This document shows positions 36,392-46,204 of a DNA stretch of 50,334 nt, one piece after another (position 1 is the first letter of the stretch; the number at the start of each line of letters is the position of its first letter). Source of the stretch: an uncultured Prevotella sp. (GTDB taxonomy: Bacteria > Bacteroidota > Bacteroidia > Bacteroidales > Bacteroidaceae); NCBI GenBank assembly GCA_900314935.1, contig OMXE01000019.1, forward strand, positions 1 to 50,334, given 5' to 3'. A program made the position numbers and the translations under genes. The notes beneath the pieces are model-generated. The model ran no database searches. It was not told the DNA's origin and worked only from the letters and a program-made list of their open reading frames with translations.

Positions 36392-39300
36392 ATGGAAAGA
36401 CTAAAGAGATTCCTCATGAGCATGACGCTCATCTTTGCGAGTACTATAATGTACGCGCAAGAGATTACGGGAACGGTGGTCGATGCAACTGGTGAGGCTG
36501 TGATCGGCGCCACAGTGATGGAGAAGGGAACCTCGAACGGTACAATTACCGATTTTGACGGAAACTTCAAATTGAAGGTGAGCGAGGGTGCAACACTTGT
36601 ATTCTCCTACATCGGATTCAGAACAGAGGAGTTACCAGCACAGCAGGGCATGAATGTAACGATGCAAGACAATGCAAAGGAACTGGCCGAGGTGGTGGTG
36701 GTAGGTTACCAGACCCAGCGTAAGGCCGACTTGACAGGTTCTGTATCGGTAGTTGAGACAAAAGACCTGAAGAGCTCATCCGACACCGACCCGATGCGAG
36801 CCTTACAAGGTAAGGTACCGGGCATGACCATTTCGAGCAATGGTTCACCAGTAGGTGCTGGTACGGTACGCATTCGTGGTATCGGTTCATTCAACTCTTC
36901 GCAGGATCCTCTCTTCGTGATCGACGGAGTGCCCACAACAACCAACCTGAACACCCTCAACATGAACGATATTGAGTCTATGCAGGTGTTGAAGGATGCT
37001 GCTTCAGCTTCTATCTACGGTAGCCGCGCTGCCAACGGTGTGATCATTATCACCACCCGTAGCGGAAAGAAGGGCGACAAGGTGAAGGTTGACTTCTCAG
37101 CCAGTCTGACAGCCCAGTTCTACAACTCTCAGACCATGATGAAACTGGCCAACACAAAGGAGTATGCTACCTCAATGGCACAGGCAGCCATGAACGACGG
37201 ACTGGATCCTGAGCAGTATGCCAACAACTACGGTCTGACCTTTAATGCAGCTGCAGGTGTTCCTTTCAGTGCTTATGACCCCGCAACAGGTCAGATGCGC
37301 CAGTTCACTGCAAACGGTCTTTACGACGGTTTCATCAATGCCAAGCGCACCATGCGTTTCAGCGATACCGACTGGTTGGAGCAGATCTCTCGCACTGGTT
37401 TCGCACAGCACTACGATGTATCTATCTCTAATGCTACGGAAAAATCATCAGCTCTCTTCTCTTTCGGATACAAGAAGAACAACGGTATCCTGAAGTACAC
37501 CGACTTCGAGAGCTTCTCCGGTCGTATCAACACCAGCTACAAGGTGAACAAGATGATCACCATTGGCGAGAATGCTACGATTACCTATTCTAACCAAGTT
37601 GACTGTCAGCCGTTGGAGAACGCACTGAAGATGGCGCCCACAGTACCTGTCTATGAAGAGGACGGCGTTACCTTCTCGGGTCCGGTAGGTGGCATGAGCG
37701 ACCGTCAGAACCCGCTCCGCGAACTTTATCACAACCGCGACAACCGTTTGAAGATGTGGCGTATCTTTGGTAATGGCTACATCAATATTCAGCCCATCAA
37801 GGGTCTTACACTGCGTTCCAACTTCGGTCTTGACTACTGGTCGGAGTATATTCACAGCGTGACCTACACATGGCATTCCGACGTGGTGAACAACTCAACA
37901 CCGTCGGCTAACCTCGGTGCCAAGAACTCAGTGAAGTGGACCTGGTCTAACACAGCTAACTATAACTTCGTGCTTGGCGTGGATCATTCGTTCATCCTGC
38001 TGGGGGGTATGGAGCTCCACAGAGACATCGAGGACAGGGCAAATGCTTATGCACAGATGTTCGCCCTTGAGAACTACGACTATATGTATCCCGATGCTGC
38101 CACAGGTACACAGCGTGCAGGTGGTATCCAGGAGGGTTACAACCTCGTTTCTTTCTTCGGAAAGGTTGACTATAACTGGAAGGACTTGCTGCTGGCTTCA
38201 TTCACTATCCGTCATGACGGATCAAGTCGTTTCGGTGCCAATAACCGCTATGGTACCTTCCCCGCTGCAACCTTAGGTTACCGTATCTCACAGCACCTCG
38301 GACAGGACTGGATTGATGATATCAAGGTACGTGCCTCTTGGGGACAGACTGGTAACCAGGCTATTTCCAACTATGCTCGCTACGGACTCTATGCTGCTAC
38401 CTATGGTGGTGGACGTAACGAGTCAACAGCCTACGACCTCGCACTGGCTGGCAGTGGCATCTTCCCCTCTGGCTTCCGTGCTACACAGGCTCAGAACAAC
38501 GACCTGAAATGGGAGACCACCGAGCAGTGGAATGCTGGTCTTGACTTCACCCTCTTCAACAGCTCCGTATATGGTACGTTCGATACCTATATCAAGAAGG
38601 TAAAGGACATGCTCATCAATCCTGCCTATTTAGGTTCGATGGGTGAGGGTGGTGCCAGCTGGCTCAACGGTCCTTCACTCCAGAACTGGGGTATGGAGCT
38701 CGCCCTTGGCTATCGTCACACCACAGCCTACGGTCTGAAGTACAACATCAACGGTAACCTCGACTTCTACCGCTCTAAGGTTACATACCTGCCCGAGACA
38801 ACAACTGGTTCGTATGTACATACCGCCAAGGAGAACCTCGTGGAGTCTGGACATCCTTACGGCTCTATCGTAGGTTACGTGGTTGACGGTCTCTTCCAGA
38901 ACCGTGAGGAAGTGCTGGCCAGCGGTCAGGAGAATGCCCGCGTGGGCGGTCTGAAGTATGCTGACCTCGATGGTAATGGTATCATCAATGAGCAGGATCA
39001 GACTTGGATCTTCAACCCGGTGCCCAACTTCTCTTGGGGTTTGAACGTGGAGCTGAGCTACAAGAACTTCGACTTCAACATGTTCTGGCAGGGTGTTGCC
39101 GGTCAGGATGTGTACAACGACCAGAAGTTCCAGACCGACTTCTACAGCATCACCGATGCAGGATCTAACAAGGGTAACCGCATGCTGGGTGCTTGGACAA
39201 CAGCCAACACCAGCAGTAGCATCCCTGCACTGACAACCAATAATACTGGAAACGAAAACCGTGCTTCTACCTACTTCGTGGAGAATGGTTCCTATGCTAA

Positions 39301-39502
39301 GCTCCGTCAGGTGCAGATCGGCTATAACCTGTCGAACAGCCTTATCGAGAAGCTGAAGATGACAAGTGCACGCATCTATCTCTCTGGTCATAACCTGCTC
39401 ACCCTGAAGAGTAGCAGTCTGACCTGCTCTGATCCTGAGAATCCTCGCTGGATGTATCCTAACAGCACCAGCATCACCTTCGGAATCCAGGCAAGCTTCT
39501 AA
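36392..39502 (+). CDS. susC: SusC-like TonB-dependent outer-membrane transporter
   Basis: The 1036-residue protein imports oligosaccharides with its SusD partner. It shows a signal peptide (about 1-22), an N-terminal carboxypeptidase-like beta domain (ITGTVVDATGEAVIGATVME to VLFSYIGF-type end, about 24-95), and a TonB box region near AEVVVVGYQTQRK. A plug domain (GTVRIRGIGSFNSSQDPLFVIDG, VLKDAASASIYGSRAANGVI) and a 22-strand barrel follow, ending in an aromatic terminal strand (ITFGIQASF). First gene of the fructan operon; susD follows after 76 nt filled by 8-mer repeats. Specificity for levan or inulin is inferred from the GH32 genes. The symbol is used in the family sense. Confidence 0.95.
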   Translation: MERLKRFLMSMTLIFASTIMYAQEITGTVVDATGEAVIGATVMEKGTSNGTITDFDGNFKLKVSEGATLVFSYIGFRTEELPAQQGMNVTMQDNAKELAEVVVVGYQTQRKADLTGSVSVVETKDLKSSSDTDPMRALQGKVPGMTISSNGSPVGAGTVRIRGIGSFNSSQDPLFVIDGVPTTTNLNTLNMNDIESMQVLKDAASASIYGSRAANGVIIITTRSGKKGDKVKVDFSASLTAQFYNSQTMMKLANTKEYATSMAQAAMNDGLDPEQYANNYGLTFNAAAGVPFSAYDPATGQMRQFTANGLYDGFINAKRTMRFSDTDWLEQISRTGFAQHYDVSISNATEKSSALFSFGYKKNNGILKYTDFESFSGRINTSYKVNKMITIGENATITYSNQVDCQPLENALKMAPTVPVYEEDGVTFSGPVGGMSDRQNPLRELYHNRDNRLKMWRIFGNGYINIQPIKGLTLRSNFGLDYWSEYIHSVTYTWHSDVVNNSTPSANLGAKNSVKWTWSNTANYNFVLGVDHSFILLGGMELHRDIEDRANAYAQMFALENYDYMYPDAATGTQRAGGIQEGYNLVSFFGKVDYNWKDLLLASFTIRHDGSSRFGANNRYGTFPAATLGYRISQHLGQDWIDDIKVRASWGQTGNQAISNYARYGLYAATYGGGRNESTAYDLALAGSGIFPSGFRATQAQNNDLKWETTEQWNAGLDFTLFNSSVYGTFDTYIKKVKDMLINPAYLGSMGEGGASWLNGPSLQNWGMELALGYRHTTAYGLKYNINGNLDFYRSKVTYLPETTTGSYVHTAKENLVESGHPYGSIVGYVVDGLFQNREEVLASGQENARVGGLKYADLDGNGIINEQDQTWIFNPVPNFSWGLNVELSYKNFDFNMFWQGVAGQDVYNDQKFQTDFYSITDAGSNKGNRMLGAWTTANTSSSIPALTTNNTGNENRASTYFVENGSYAKLRQVQIGYNLSNSLIEKLKMTSARIYLSGHNLLTLKSSSLTCSDPENPRWMYPNSTSITFGIQASF

Positions 39503-39550
39503 GAATTGAAGAATTGAAGAATTAAAGGATTAAAGGATTAAAGAAGTTAA
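39502..39550. repeat. 8-nt tandem repeat between susC and susD
   Basis: AGAATTGA, AGAATTGA, AGAATTAA, AGGATTAA, AGGATTAA, AGAAGTTAA: six degenerate units beginning in the susC stop codon. The same GAATTGAA word is found between ruvB and coaD (1299-1316). Confidence 0.75.
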
Positions 39551-39578
39551 GAATAAAAGTTTTAATAGCATTATCATT

Positions 39579-41315
39579 ATGAAAACAATATATAAAGCAA
39601 TATGTGCAGGTCTGATCGTTTGCGGAACGCTGACTTCTTGCAACGATTTCATCGATGTTGAGCCTAAGGGTGTCATCAGTGAGGATCTGGCTATGAGTCA
39701 GCCTGAAGAGATGGTAACGGCAGCCTATGCCAAGCTTGGCGACGATTGGTACACTTATCCGTTTAACCTCTGGCCTTACGGCGATGTTTCTTCCGACGAC
39801 GCCATGAAGGGCGGTTCGGGAACCACCGATACAAACTATCACCCCGTAGAGGTGTGGTCAACACTCACTGCCTCCACTCCCGACCATATGGACGAGCTGT
39901 GGTATCACCTTTATTGCTCAGTGAGCCGTTGCAACCGTGCCTTGGTTTCTCTGGAGAACAGCGAGACCATGGACGCCAAGACAAAGGCTATCCGCGAGGG
40001 TGAGGTACGTTTCCTCCGTGGTCATTTCTACTTCAAACTCGTTCAGCTCTGGAACCAGGTGCCTTGGATCGACGAGGAGGTATATAAGGTGCACTCTGAG
40101 GAGCAGACTCGTAACGACGAGTTCTCTCACGACGAGCTGATGCAGAAGATCGTGGCCGACTTCAAGGCTGCCTACGATGTGCTGCCCGCTTCACAGGCTG
40201 AGGGTGGACGTGCCAACAAGATTGCCGCTGCGGCTTATCTGGCCAAGTGCTACCTGACCATGGCTTGGGGTGATGGCTATGAGGCCAACACAGGTGTGAG
40301 TCATATCAACAACCAGTATATGCAGGAAGTGCTGAAATATACCCAGGAGGTGCAGAACTCCCAGTATGGCTACCTCGAAGACTACGGTGATATCTTCCTT
40401 CCTGAGTACAAGAACTCCAAGGAGAGCGTGTTTGCCGTACAGCACTCCGACTACCAGGATGATAACACACTCTACGGACGTGGCAACTGGAGTAATATGC
40501 TGAATGGCTGCTGGGGTATGTGGTCGTGCGGATGGGACTTCCATAAGCCTACCCAGAACCTGGTGAACGCCTTCAAGACCAAGGACGGTCTGCCCATGTT
40601 CGACGACTATAACAAGGAGACGGCTTATCCTACTAATGGTGTGCCAACCGCACAGAAATGGGATCCGCGCCTCTTCCACACAGTAGGTATTCCTACCTTC
40701 CCCTACAAATACGAGGTGGAATACACCATGACTAAGGACAACTCTCGTACCCCGAACACCTATGGCTACTATGCTTCGCTGAAGGAAGTGCCGCAGCGTT
40801 CCAAGGGCGAGACCTTCGATAACCCCTGGCAGGCTTTTGCCATGAACGACTATGTGTTCCGCTACACCGACGTGATGCTGATGCGTGCTGAGGCCCTCAT
40901 CGAGACAGGTGCCTTGGAAGAGGCCCGCACAATCATCAACGATATCCGTAACCGTGCGAAGAACTCAGTGGCTAAGCACATCGCTTATGCAGCCGACCAG
41001 TGCGAGATTGCCCTTTATCCTGCCAGCTACTTCCAGGATAAGGAAACAGCCCGCAAGTGTCTGCAGTGGGAGCGCCGTCTGGAGCTTGCCATGGAGAACG
41101 GTCGTTACTTCGACCTTCGCCGCTGGGGTATTGCCTCACAGACGCTGAACACCTTCTTCGAGAAAGAGAAAGACGTGGTTTACGACGGTCAGTCTTATGC
41201 TCAGTACTACAAGGATGCCCACTTTACACCGGGCAAGAACGAGTACTTCCCGCTGCCTTACATCCAGCTCTACTATGTGCCTGGTCTCTACACCCAGAAC
41301 AAGGGATATAATTAA
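39579..41315 (+). CDS. susD: SusD-like surface glycan-binding lipoprotein
   Basis: SusD proteins cap the SusC barrel and deliver glycans to it. The 578-residue lipoprotein has lipobox LTSC (Cys21), the N-terminal CNDFIDVEPKG start, helical repeats with EVRFLRGHFYFKLVQLWNQVPW, the RYTDVMLMRAEALIE helix, and the C-terminal RRLELAMENGRYFDLRRWG signature. Several exposed tryptophans (e.g. GRGNWSNMLNGCWGMWSCGW) may stack on sugar rings. Second gene of the fructan operon. The symbol is used in the family sense. Confidence 0.95.
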   Translation: MKTIYKAICAGLIVCGTLTSCNDFIDVEPKGVISEDLAMSQPEEMVTAAYAKLGDDWYTYPFNLWPYGDVSSDDAMKGGSGTTDTNYHPVEVWSTLTASTPDHMDELWYHLYCSVSRCNRALVSLENSETMDAKTKAIREGEVRFLRGHFYFKLVQLWNQVPWIDEEVYKVHSEEQTRNDEFSHDELMQKIVADFKAAYDVLPASQAEGGRANKIAAAAYLAKCYLTMAWGDGYEANTGVSHINNQYMQEVLKYTQEVQNSQYGYLEDYGDIFLPEYKNSKESVFAVQHSDYQDDNTLYGRGNWSNMLNGCWGMWSCGWDFHKPTQNLVNAFKTKDGLPMFDDYNKETAYPTNGVPTAQKWDPRLFHTVGIPTFPYKYEVEYTMTKDNSRTPNTYGYYASLKEVPQRSKGETFDNPWQAFAMNDYVFRYTDVMLMRAEALIETGALEEARTIINDIRNRAKNSVAKHIAYAADQCEIALYPASYFQDKETARKCLQWERRLELAMENGRYFDLRRWGIASQTLNTFFEKEKDVVYDGQSYAQYYKDAHFTPGKNEYFPLPYIQLYYVPGLYTQNKGYN

Positions 41316-41332
41316 ATTGAAAATTGATAATT

Positions 41333-41395
41333 GAACTTTCGGAGCAGCGAGCGCCAACAAGCTTGCTTGATTGGCCAAGTCGTGACGAAAGTCAA
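41333..41395 (-). repeat. Mosaic repeat module A, copy IV (between susD and DUF4960 gene)
   Basis: On the minus strand it reads CGACTTGGCCAATCA ... TTGGCGCTCGCTGCTCC, close to 94-132 near ruvB. Unlike the other copies it has no promoter module, and sits inside an operon in reverse orientation. Confidence 0.65.
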
Positions 41396-41417
41396 CGAAG
41401 TTAAAATTATAAGTAAT

Positions 41418-42914
41418 ATGAAAAAGTTATCATTCATTATATTAGCGATGTTCGCTCTTGTCCTGACCGCTTGTCAGGACAAGGACATCGACCGCGAGGC
41501 TATGAAGCTTGCTGCCCCCGATGCAGCACAGATCACCGGTCAGCTCACAGGCGATGACTACACTTGGACATGGCCGTCTCAGAGCAGCAGTATGCAGGTA
41601 ACCGTTTACCGCAACGGAACGCTCTCTTCGAGCGAGACGGTCAGTGGTAACAGCTTTACCCAGAAGAACGTACCTACCAACGTACCGTTTGAGTATGTAT
41701 TCAAATACACCGATGGCAGTAACTTCTCCACGGGTGTCATCAAGAACTATCTGCGCGAGGGTGCCACCAGTATCAGCGGCGTACAGATGAGTCAGGTTGA
41801 CAAGGCAGGTGGCTACGATGCATTGGTAGTATGGGACAAGGCTCCCGATGCTTCTTCCATCCAGCTCACTGCCACCAACGGCAAGCGCACCATCAACGAG
41901 ACACTCTTCGGTTCCACCACACAGTATGTCATCAACGACGTGGAGACGGGCGACACCTGGGAGGTTACTTTGGTGGCCAAGAACGACAAGGGTACATCAC
42001 TCTCTACGAGATCGTCACTCCGCATCGGTAAGACCGCTATCGGCTTCCTGAGCATCTATGCTACTCCCGAAGAGCTGGTTGAGCAGGGTGATGATGATGA
42101 GGCTTCAGCTTGGCTGTGGCTGCACGAGACCTATCCTACTGCCCAGTTCGTTCCGTTCAGCAGCATTACTTCTGCCGATGCCGTTGAACCGTTCCGTGTA
42201 CTCTTCTGGTTGCGCGATCTGGAAGACGTGAGCGAAAGCGACGTATGGAATATCCCAGCCGACGTAGAGGCTGCCACACCTATCATCAGGGAATGGTACA
42301 AGGAGGGCGGTTCACTGCTGCTCTGGAGTCATGCCACCGTATATGCGGGTCATCTGGGACGTATCAACCTCGACGACATGAAGGGCAACGACCATGCCTT
42401 CGGCTTCGGTAGGGGCGGCATCAACAACGATGTTTGGAAGATGGCTGTAGAGCTCTATCCCGACCATAAGTTCAAGAAGGACCACTCAACACATCCTATC
42501 TACAAAGGACTGGAGGTGGAGACCACTCCCGACACGAAGCTCATCGCCTTCAAGGGTCCGGGTTGGACCGAAGACCACAACTGTCTGTACTTCAACCTGC
42601 CCAGTCTGTGGACCGGTATCGGTAATGCCGAGGAGGCTTGCTACACACAGTGTACCCAGACCTATGGCGTCTATCCGCTCGGCACTTGGGACAGTCAGAT
42701 CTGGTGGGTTAGTCAGATGAACGTCTGGGAAGCCCAGCAGGGTAACACAGAGTTCAAGGGCACGCTCCTCTGTATCGGTAACGGCGGCTGCGAGTTCTCT
42801 ATGAAGAACGCCGACGGTACGCCCGACAAGAGTGCACACCCGAAGAACAATATCTATCAGGACAATGTGCTCACATTGGCTAAGAACAGCTTAGAGTATC
42901 TGAAGACAAGATAA
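41418..42914 (+). CDS. DUF4960 surface glycan-binding lipoprotein (levan-binding type)
   Basis: The 498-residue lipoprotein (lipobox LTAC, Cys19) has two N-terminal Ig/fibronectin-like beta domains (about 25-210) and a C-terminal DUF4960 domain beginning near KTAIGFLSIYATPEELV. This domain contains ILWLRDLED-type strands (VLFWLRDLEDVSESDVWN) and SLLLWSHATVYAGHLGRIN. The same architecture is found in the levan-binding protein BT1761 of B. thetaiotaomicron, in the same position after SusCD. It likely holds fructan at the cell surface. The ATG at 41418 gives the lipoprotein signal; a longer frame reads through the repeat. Confidence 0.88.
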   Translation: MKKLSFIILAMFALVLTACQDKDIDREAMKLAAPDAAQITGQLTGDDYTWTWPSQSSSMQVTVYRNGTLSSSETVSGNSFTQKNVPTNVPFEYVFKYTDGSNFSTGVIKNYLREGATSISGVQMSQVDKAGGYDALVVWDKAPDASSIQLTATNGKRTINETLFGSTTQYVINDVETGDTWEVTLVAKNDKGTSLSTRSSLRIGKTAIGFLSIYATPEELVEQGDDDEASAWLWLHETYPTAQFVPFSSITSADAVEPFRVLFWLRDLEDVSESDVWNIPADVEAATPIIREWYKEGGSLLLWSHATVYAGHLGRINLDDMKGNDHAFGFGRGGINNDVWKMAVELYPDHKFKKDHSTHPIYKGLEVETTPDTKLIAFKGPGWTEDHNCLYFNLPSLWTGIGNAEEACYTQCTQTYGVYPLGTWDSQIWWVSQMNVWEAQQGNTEFKGTLLCIGNGGCEFSMKNADGTPDKSAHPKNNIYQDNVLTLAKNSLEYLKTR

Positions 42915-42925
42915 AAGGAATCACA

Positions 42926-44485
42926 ATGAAAACAGACTTAAGAAAAGTACAGCACTGCCTCCTCCCCTCTCTGAAGAGGGGACTGGGGGTGGCCCTGTTG
43001 CTCCTTTTCATGGCCTGTTCGAAGGATGACCCGAAGCAGGACTATAACCCGCTGATTGATGATCCGAAGACTGAACAGCCGGCAACGCCCACTGAGCAGC
43101 CTACACAGACCAGCTACAGCGAGCAATACCGTCCGCAGATTCACTTCACTCCTGCCAAGAACTGGATGAACGATCCCAACGGTATGGTGTATGTGGATGG
43201 CACGTATCACCTGTTCTATCAGTATAATCCGCAGGGAAACGACTGGGGAAACATGTCGTGGGGCCACGCAACGTCAACCGATCTGATTCATTGGAAGGAG
43301 CAGGCTGTTGCCCTTACCCGTGATGAGTTAGGTGATGTGTTCTCAGGTTCTGCCGTTATCGACAAGAACAATACAGCTGGCTTTGGCGCAGGAGCGATGG
43401 TAGCCCTCTACACATCGGCTTCCGGAGTACAGCAGCAGAGCATTGCCTATTCCACCGACGGTGGTAAGTCGTTCACCCGCTACAACGGTAATCCTGTCAT
43501 CAGGAACAACGACGATAACCTGCGCGACCCGAAGGTGTTCTGGCACGCCGACTCCAAGCAATGGGTAATGGCACTGGCCAAGGGCTGGATGAGAGGAGTA
43601 GAGTTCTATGGCTCAACCGATTTGAAGAGCTGGACACATCTGAGTACCTTCGTGGTTGACCTCCCCGGACGACCCAGTCTGCAGTGGGAGTGTCCCGACC
43701 TTATCCAGTTCGGCAACAAGTGGGTGCTGCTGGTAAGCGTCAACCCTGGCGGGCCGATACTCGGCTCAGGCACCATGTATTTCGTAGGCAGCTTCGACGG
43801 TAAGGAGTTCAAGGCCGACGACCTTAACTATCCCCTCTGGCTCGACTACGGTATGGACAACTACGCTGGTGTTACATGGAGCAATACCGACAACCGTAAG
43901 ATCATGATCGGTTGGATGAACAACTGGAACTATGCTGGAAATGTGCCCTGCTCACCTTGGCGGTCGGCTATGACCTTGCCTCGCGAGCTGAAGCTCACCG
44001 AGCTGAACGGCAAGCCCCTGCTCTGCTGTCCTGTGGTCAGTGAAATCGACAAGATTGCCGGTCAGTGGCAGACCGTCAGCACCGATGCCTTACCGCTCGA
44101 TGCGAAGAAGTCGGCCTACCAGCTGCGCATCACGGTCAGCATGGATCAGAACACCACCGTAACCCTCAGCAACGGCAACGAGGAGAAGTTCGTGTTCGAC
44201 GTCAATGCCTCCGACCGTTCCTTAACGGTTCATCGCACCGCAGCTACAGGCAACACCAGTTTCAACGGCAGCTTCTCCATCCCATCGATGAAGGCCCCGC
44301 TGAATGTAGAAGGAAACAACGTGGTGATCGATCTGTTTGTCGACCAGTCGTCTGTGGAGCTCCTCACACAGGATGGGGCGATGTCCATGACGAACCTCGT
44401 CTTCCCGCAGTCTATCTACGACCACCTCTCGTTCTCCAACGCCACGGGTAGTGCCCAGGTACGACCGCTGAGCAGGATATGGTAA
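42926..44485 (+). CDS. GH32 fructan hydrolase, surface lipoprotein (endo-acting type likely)
   Basis: The 519-residue enzyme has a lipobox (FMAC, Cys31), a flexible Pro/Thr linker (35-65) and the GH32 five-bladed propeller. The nucleophile is in NWMNDPNG (Asp83), followed by the RDPKVFW block and the acid/base glutamate in WECPDL. A C-terminal beta-sandwich comes last (to 519). Lipoprotein export and place in the operon match surface endo-levanases of Bacteroides; endo versus exo action is inference. A G-rich palindrome encodes residues 13-23, within the signal peptide. Confidence 0.92.
   Translation: MKTDLRKVQHCLLPSLKRGLGVALLLLFMACSKDDPKQDYNPLIDDPKTEQPATPTEQPTQTSYSEQYRPQIHFTPAKNWMNDPNGMVYVDGTYHLFYQYNPQGNDWGNMSWGHATSTDLIHWKEQAVALTRDELGDVFSGSAVIDKNNTAGFGAGAMVALYTSASGVQQQSIAYSTDGGKSFTRYNGNPVIRNNDDNLRDPKVFWHADSKQWVMALAKGWMRGVEFYGSTDLKSWTHLSTFVVDLPGRPSLQWECPDLIQFGNKWVLLVSVNPGGPILGSGTMYFVGSFDGKEFKADDLNYPLWLDYGMDNYAGVTWSNTDNRKIMIGWMNNWNYAGNVPCSPWRSAMTLPRELKLTELNGKPLLCCPVVSEIDKIAGQWQTVSTDALPLDAKKSAYQLRITVSMDQNTTVTLSNGNEEKFVFDVNASDRSLTVHRTAATGNTSFNGSFSIPSMKAPLNVEGNNVVIDLFVDQSSVELLTQDGAMSMTNLVFPQSIYDHLSFSNATGSAQVRPLSRIW
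42964..42992 (+). repeat. G-rich palindromic repeat, copy c (in GH32 signal peptide)
   Basis: CCCCTCT (42964-42970), CTGA, AGAGGGG (42975-42981) and tail ACTGGGGGTGG. It is in frame and supplies LPSLKRGLGV to the signal sequence. Confidence 0.85.
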
Positions 44486-44515
44486 TATACACCGTAATCT
44501 ATTAAAACGAACAAT

Positions 44516-46177
44516 ATGAAAAAACTGCTGATAATGATAACCATCTTACTGATGGCGGCGAACGTGAAAGCCCAGGAAGTGCTCATTCTTGGCGACAATC
44601 ACGCTATGCTGAAACTTGACCAGGGTAGGAAATACTTGTTGCTACCCGTTCAGGAGAAGGAAGAAAACGCGGCTATTGCCGTGATGGACGGAAGAAATGA
44701 AATGGTAAAAAGATTGAATGTTCGGCTCGCTGTGGACAAGGTTGACTACTTTGTCCCAGTGGAGCTGAAGGATGCCAAGCTGTTCGAAATCACTTTCCAT
44801 GGCGACCGTCGTACGAAGGGTGCCATCAAGGATTTTGCCTGTTGGAAGGAGATGAAGTACAGCGACTCCTTTGACACCACTAACCGCGAGCACTTCCGTC
44901 CTCTTTATCACCATACACCCGTTTATGGCTGGATGAACGATCCGAATGGAATGTTCTACAAGGATGGCACATGGCATCTGTACTACCAGTGGAACCCTTA
45001 CGGCTCCATGTGGGAGAACATGACATGGGGCCATTCCACCAGTCGCGACCTGATACATTGGGAGAGTCAGCCCACAGCCATCGAAGCCGACTGGCTGGGT
45101 GCTATCTTCTCAGGCTCTTGCGTGACCAACGGAAACGATGTGGTGGCCTTCTACACCTCAGCCGGACAGAGTCAGGTGCAGTCGATGGCTGTATCGAAAG
45201 ACAATGGACGGACGTTCAAGAAGTACGAGGGGAACCCCGTCATCACCTCCGACAAGCCCGACTTCCGCGACCCGAACGTGTTCTGGTATGAGTCAACCAA
45301 GCGCTGGATCATGATTCTGGCCGTGGGACAGGAGATGCAGATCTATTCGTCGGCCGACCTCAAAGCATGGCAGTACGAATCGTCATTCGGTCAGGAGTAC
45401 GGCAACCACGGTGGTGTATGGGAATGTCCCGACCTCTTCCCCTTGAAGCTTCAGCATTCCGAGAAATGGGTGCTCATCTGCAACATCAACCCCGGCGGAC
45501 CGTTTGGGGGTAGTGCTACGCAGTATTTTGTAGGACAGTTCGACGGCCATAAGTTCACCTGTGAGTCGATGCCGAAGGTAACGAAGTGGCTCGACTATGG
45601 AAAGGACCACTATGCCACGGTGTCGTTCTATAACGCTCCCGAAAACCGTCGTGTGGTACTGGCGTGGATGTCTAACTGGCAGTATGCCAACCAGGTGCCC
45701 ACCCTGCAGTTCCGCTCAGCCAACAGCATCCCCCGCGACCTCGGTCTGTTCCAATATGGTGAAGAGACATATCTAAGTGCGGTGCCCTCGAAGGAGATGC
45801 TGGCAGCCCGCGGCGCCAAGCTCAAGAAACCTGCCGAGGCTTGCGAGATTGTGGTGGATGTGAAAGGCGCTGCCGATATCACCCTGTCGAACGCCAAGGG
45901 CGAGAAGGTGGTGATGCGCTACGATGCCCATCAGCATACCTTCACCATGGACCGCACCCAGAGTGGCAATGTGTCGTTCAGCGAGCACTTCGCCTGTACC
46001 ACCGAGGCACCCACCTATGGCACTATCAAGCAGTTGCGCCTCTTCATCGACCGCTGCAGCATCGAGGCTTTCGATGCCGAAGGTAAGATGGTGATGACCA
46101 ACCTCGTGTTCCCCTCAGAGCCTTATAATATAATCAAGGTGAAGGGCGGCAAGGCCACCATCTATGAGATCAAGTAA
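44516..46177 (+). CDS. GH32 fructan exo-hydrolase with DUF4980-type N-terminal domain
   Basis: The 553-residue enzyme has a cleavable signal peptide (residues 1-19, NVKAQ) and no lipobox, so it is probably periplasmic. A beta-sandwich of the DUF4980 kind (about 20-115) precedes the GH32 propeller: GWMNDPNG (Asp142), FSGSCV, RDPNVFWYE, and WECPDLFPL with the acid/base Glu. The C-terminal sandwich ends with RCSIEAFDAEGKMVMTNLVFP. It likely releases fructose from imported oligosaccharides (inulinase/levanase type). It begins 30 nt after the first GH32. Confidence 0.92.
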   Translation: MKKLLIMITILLMAANVKAQEVLILGDNHAMLKLDQGRKYLLLPVQEKEENAAIAVMDGRNEMVKRLNVRLAVDKVDYFVPVELKDAKLFEITFHGDRRTKGAIKDFACWKEMKYSDSFDTTNREHFRPLYHHTPVYGWMNDPNGMFYKDGTWHLYYQWNPYGSMWENMTWGHSTSRDLIHWESQPTAIEADWLGAIFSGSCVTNGNDVVAFYTSAGQSQVQSMAVSKDNGRTFKKYEGNPVITSDKPDFRDPNVFWYESTKRWIMILAVGQEMQIYSSADLKAWQYESSFGQEYGNHGGVWECPDLFPLKLQHSEKWVLICNINPGGPFGGSATQYFVGQFDGHKFTCESMPKVTKWLDYGKDHYATVSFYNAPENRRVVLAWMSNWQYANQVPTLQFRSANSIPRDLGLFQYGEETYLSAVPSKEMLAARGAKLKKPAEACEIVVDVKGAADITLSNAKGEKVVMRYDAHQHTFTMDRTQSGNVSFSEHFACTTEAPTYGTIKQLRLFIDRCSIEAFDAEGKMVMTNLVFPSEPYNIIKVKGGKATIYEIK

Positions 46178-46204
46178 AATAAGGAATAACGAACAATCAA
46201 AATC

